Source of the DNA: an uncultured Caryophanales bacterium
GTDB lineage: Bacteria > Bacillota_I > Bacilli_A > RFN20 > CAG-826
DNA length: 5,942 nt
Direction of reading: 5' to 3'
Assembly: GCA_946401755.1 (NCBI GenBank)
Contig: CAMIVH010000055.1
Span: forward strand, 1 to 5,942
Shown here: positions 4,688-5,942 of the stretch, piece by piece
How the letters are laid out: each line of letters begins with the position of its first letter
Position numbering within the stretch: position 1 is the first letter of the stretch
The notes under the pieces: generated by a model
Told to the model about the DNA's origin: nothing
Seen by the model: only the letters and a program-made list of their open reading frames with translations
The model's database searches: none
Program-made: the position numbers and the translations under genes

Positions 4688-5942
4688 TGGGCAAATATGA
4701 TAAGTTTTTTGCTTTAGCAAAAGAAGCTGGACTCGAAGAAGTTGAACTCGTTATCTCCGAATCCCATAGTTTAAACATCTCCTTATTCCATGGAGAAGTT
4801 GATGAATATAAAGATAATAACGGTTATTCCATTGCCGCGAGAGGTATCTTAAACGGTAAATGTGGCGCTGCCTCATGTGATGTTTGGAATAAAGATAAAG
4901 CAGCTTGGTTAGTTAAAGAAATCGTCGCTAACGCGAAAGTCATTGAAAATGACGATCCAATCTTCATCTTTAAAGGTAGTGAAAAATACCACAAAGTTAA
5001 TACCTATAATAAAGACTTTGAAAAGGTTTCCATCGATGAAAAGATGAATAAACTTTACGCTTTAGAAAAAGCTTTAAAGAGTATTGATAAGCGTGTTGTG
5101 GAAGTTGCAGGTGCTGAATATAGCGAAGCTACTGAAAAACATACATTAGTGAACTCCAATGGCCTTAACTTAGTGCAAAAGAGCAATTACTTCACATATG
5201 TCGCACAATGTGTCGCTAAAGAAGGTGAACAAACAAAATCTGGTTATGACTTCTTCTTAAGCAATAAATTTGAAGAATTCAATCCTGAAGAATTCGCTAA
5301 GAAGATTGTTAAATTAACCGTTGATCAATTAGGTGGTGAAGCCTGTGAATCCAACAAATATAAAGCAGTCTTACATCCAGATGTTGTTACAAGTCTTATG
5401 AGAGCGTATATTGGCCACGCCAATGCGGAAGAAGTGCAAAAGAATTCTTCCTTATTCATTGGTAAAGTTGGTCAAAAGATCGCTTCTAGTAAAGTAACAA
5501 TTGAAGATAAGCCACAACAAAAGAATGTCTTTGCTAGATGGTTTGATGATGAAGGTGTTGCCACATACAATAAACCAATTATCAAAAACGGTAGATTAGA
5601 AACATACCTATATAACTTAACCACTGCTGCTAAAGCTGGTGTGCAAACAACCGGTAACGGCTATGGTGGCGGTTCTAAGCGTGGTATTTCTTCTTCCTTC
5701 TTATCATTAAAACCAGGTAAGAAATCATTAGAACAATTATTTGAAGATGTTGGCAATGGTGTCTACATTACTGATGTTTCTGGCTTACACGCTGGTTTAA
5801 ATCCACAATCTGGTAACTTCTCACTTCAATCCACTGGTTTCATGATTGAAAACGGTAAGAAAGGTAAACCATTAGATTTAATTACTGTTTCTGGTAACTT
5901 ATTAGAAATCTTCAAAGATGTCTTAGAAGTTGGTAATGATGT
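4687..5942 (+). CDS. pmbA: TldE/PmbA partner of TldD, 3' end missing
   Basis: This is the second subunit of the TldD/TldE peptidase; it shares the fold of TldD but not the zinc motif and is thought to shape the substrate tunnel. 418 codons are visible and the frame is open at the right edge. The PmbA family is usually about 440-450 residues, so about 25-30 are missing. The N-terminus has the shared pattern EEVELVISES...FHGEVDEYKDN (17-44). No HExxxH motif occurs, as expected for TldE. The C-terminal part has the family segments ETYLYNLTTAAKAG, GNGYGG, VYITDVSGLHAGLNPQSGNF and ITVSGNLLEIFKDV, which match the ends of known PmbA proteins. The start overlaps the tldD stop by one base (TAATG). No signal peptide or membrane segment is seen. 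The order tldD-pmbA is a common paired arrangement outside the enterobacteria. The identification is firm; the substrate is unknown. Confidence 0.93.
   Translation, partial: MGKYDKFFALAKEAGLEEVELVISESHSLNISLFHGEVDEYKDNNGYSIAARGILNGKCGAASCDVWNKDKAAWLVKEIVANAKVIENDDPIFIFKGSEKYHKVNTYNKDFEKVSIDEKMNKLYALEKALKSIDKRVVEVAGAEYSEATEKHTLVNSNGLNLVQKSNYFTYVAQCVAKEGEQTKSGYDFFLSNKFEEFNPEEFAKKIVKLTVDQLGGEACESNKYKAVLHPDVVTSLMRAYIGHANAEEVQKNSSLFIGKVGQKIASSKVTIEDKPQQKNVFARWFDDEGVATYNKPIIKNGRLETYLYNLTTAAKAGVQTTGNGYGGGSKRGISSSFLSLKPGKKSLEQLFEDVGNGVYITDVSGLHAGLNPQSGNFSLQSTGFMIENGKKGKPLDLITVSGNLLEIFKDVLEVGND

Noticed and set aside
4670..4690. tldD-pmbA overlap as a possible frameshift fusion
   Set aside because: TAATG overlap with an internal ribosome site is the ordinary coupled arrangement, and both proteins have full separate family ends and starts here.

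Overview
The window comes from a low-GC bacterium that appears to use the standard genetic code. All 13 tryptophans in the five genes are TGG and none needs TGA, so a Mycoplasma/Spiroplasma-type code is unlikely. Strong AAAGGAGG-type ribosome binding sites, tightly packed operons and an OppD with a long charged insertion fit a Bacillota/Mycoplasmatota-type genome, such as an Erysipelotrichia, RF39-like or Acholeplasma-like lineage. That placement is inference.

Layout. Bases 1-2707 hold three genes of an oligopeptide ABC importer on the minus strand, read oppB (2707-1772), oppC (1757-690), oppD (680 to beyond the left edge). Bases 2708-3280 are a 573-base AT-rich divergent spacer. Bases 3281-5942 hold a plus-strand pair, tldD (complete) and its partner pmbA/tldE (cut by the right edge about 25-30 residues before its expected end), which overlap by one base.

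The genes together. OppB and OppC form the membrane channel and OppD is one of the ATPases; oppF and oppA probably lie outside the window. TldD/TldE is a cytoplasmic two-subunit metallopeptidase. TldD carries the HExxxH zinc motif and the conserved C-terminal Cys, while TldE lacks the motif. The divergent pairing of a peptide importer with a peptidase suggests linked peptide uptake and breakdown, but the window does not prove it. No RiPP precursor gene is visible.

The most interesting part is the spacer. Its minus strand (3142-3050) carries a 12-pair bulged hairpin and then a clear intrinsic terminator. No gene lies upstream on that strand, because tldD diverges, so the terminator must end a short transcript that starts in the spacer. 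That transcript is either a small RNA or an attenuated leader of opp. A 24-codon ORF runs into the hairpin and ends V-I-V-V-V-V, and the second hairpin arm can also pair with the terminator's first arm. This resembles amino-acid attenuation logic, but the ORF has no Shine-Dalgarno sequence and the antiterminator is only 5 bp. A separate good promoter for opp lies downstream of the terminator, with a TGCGT/ACGCA dyad over its predicted start site.
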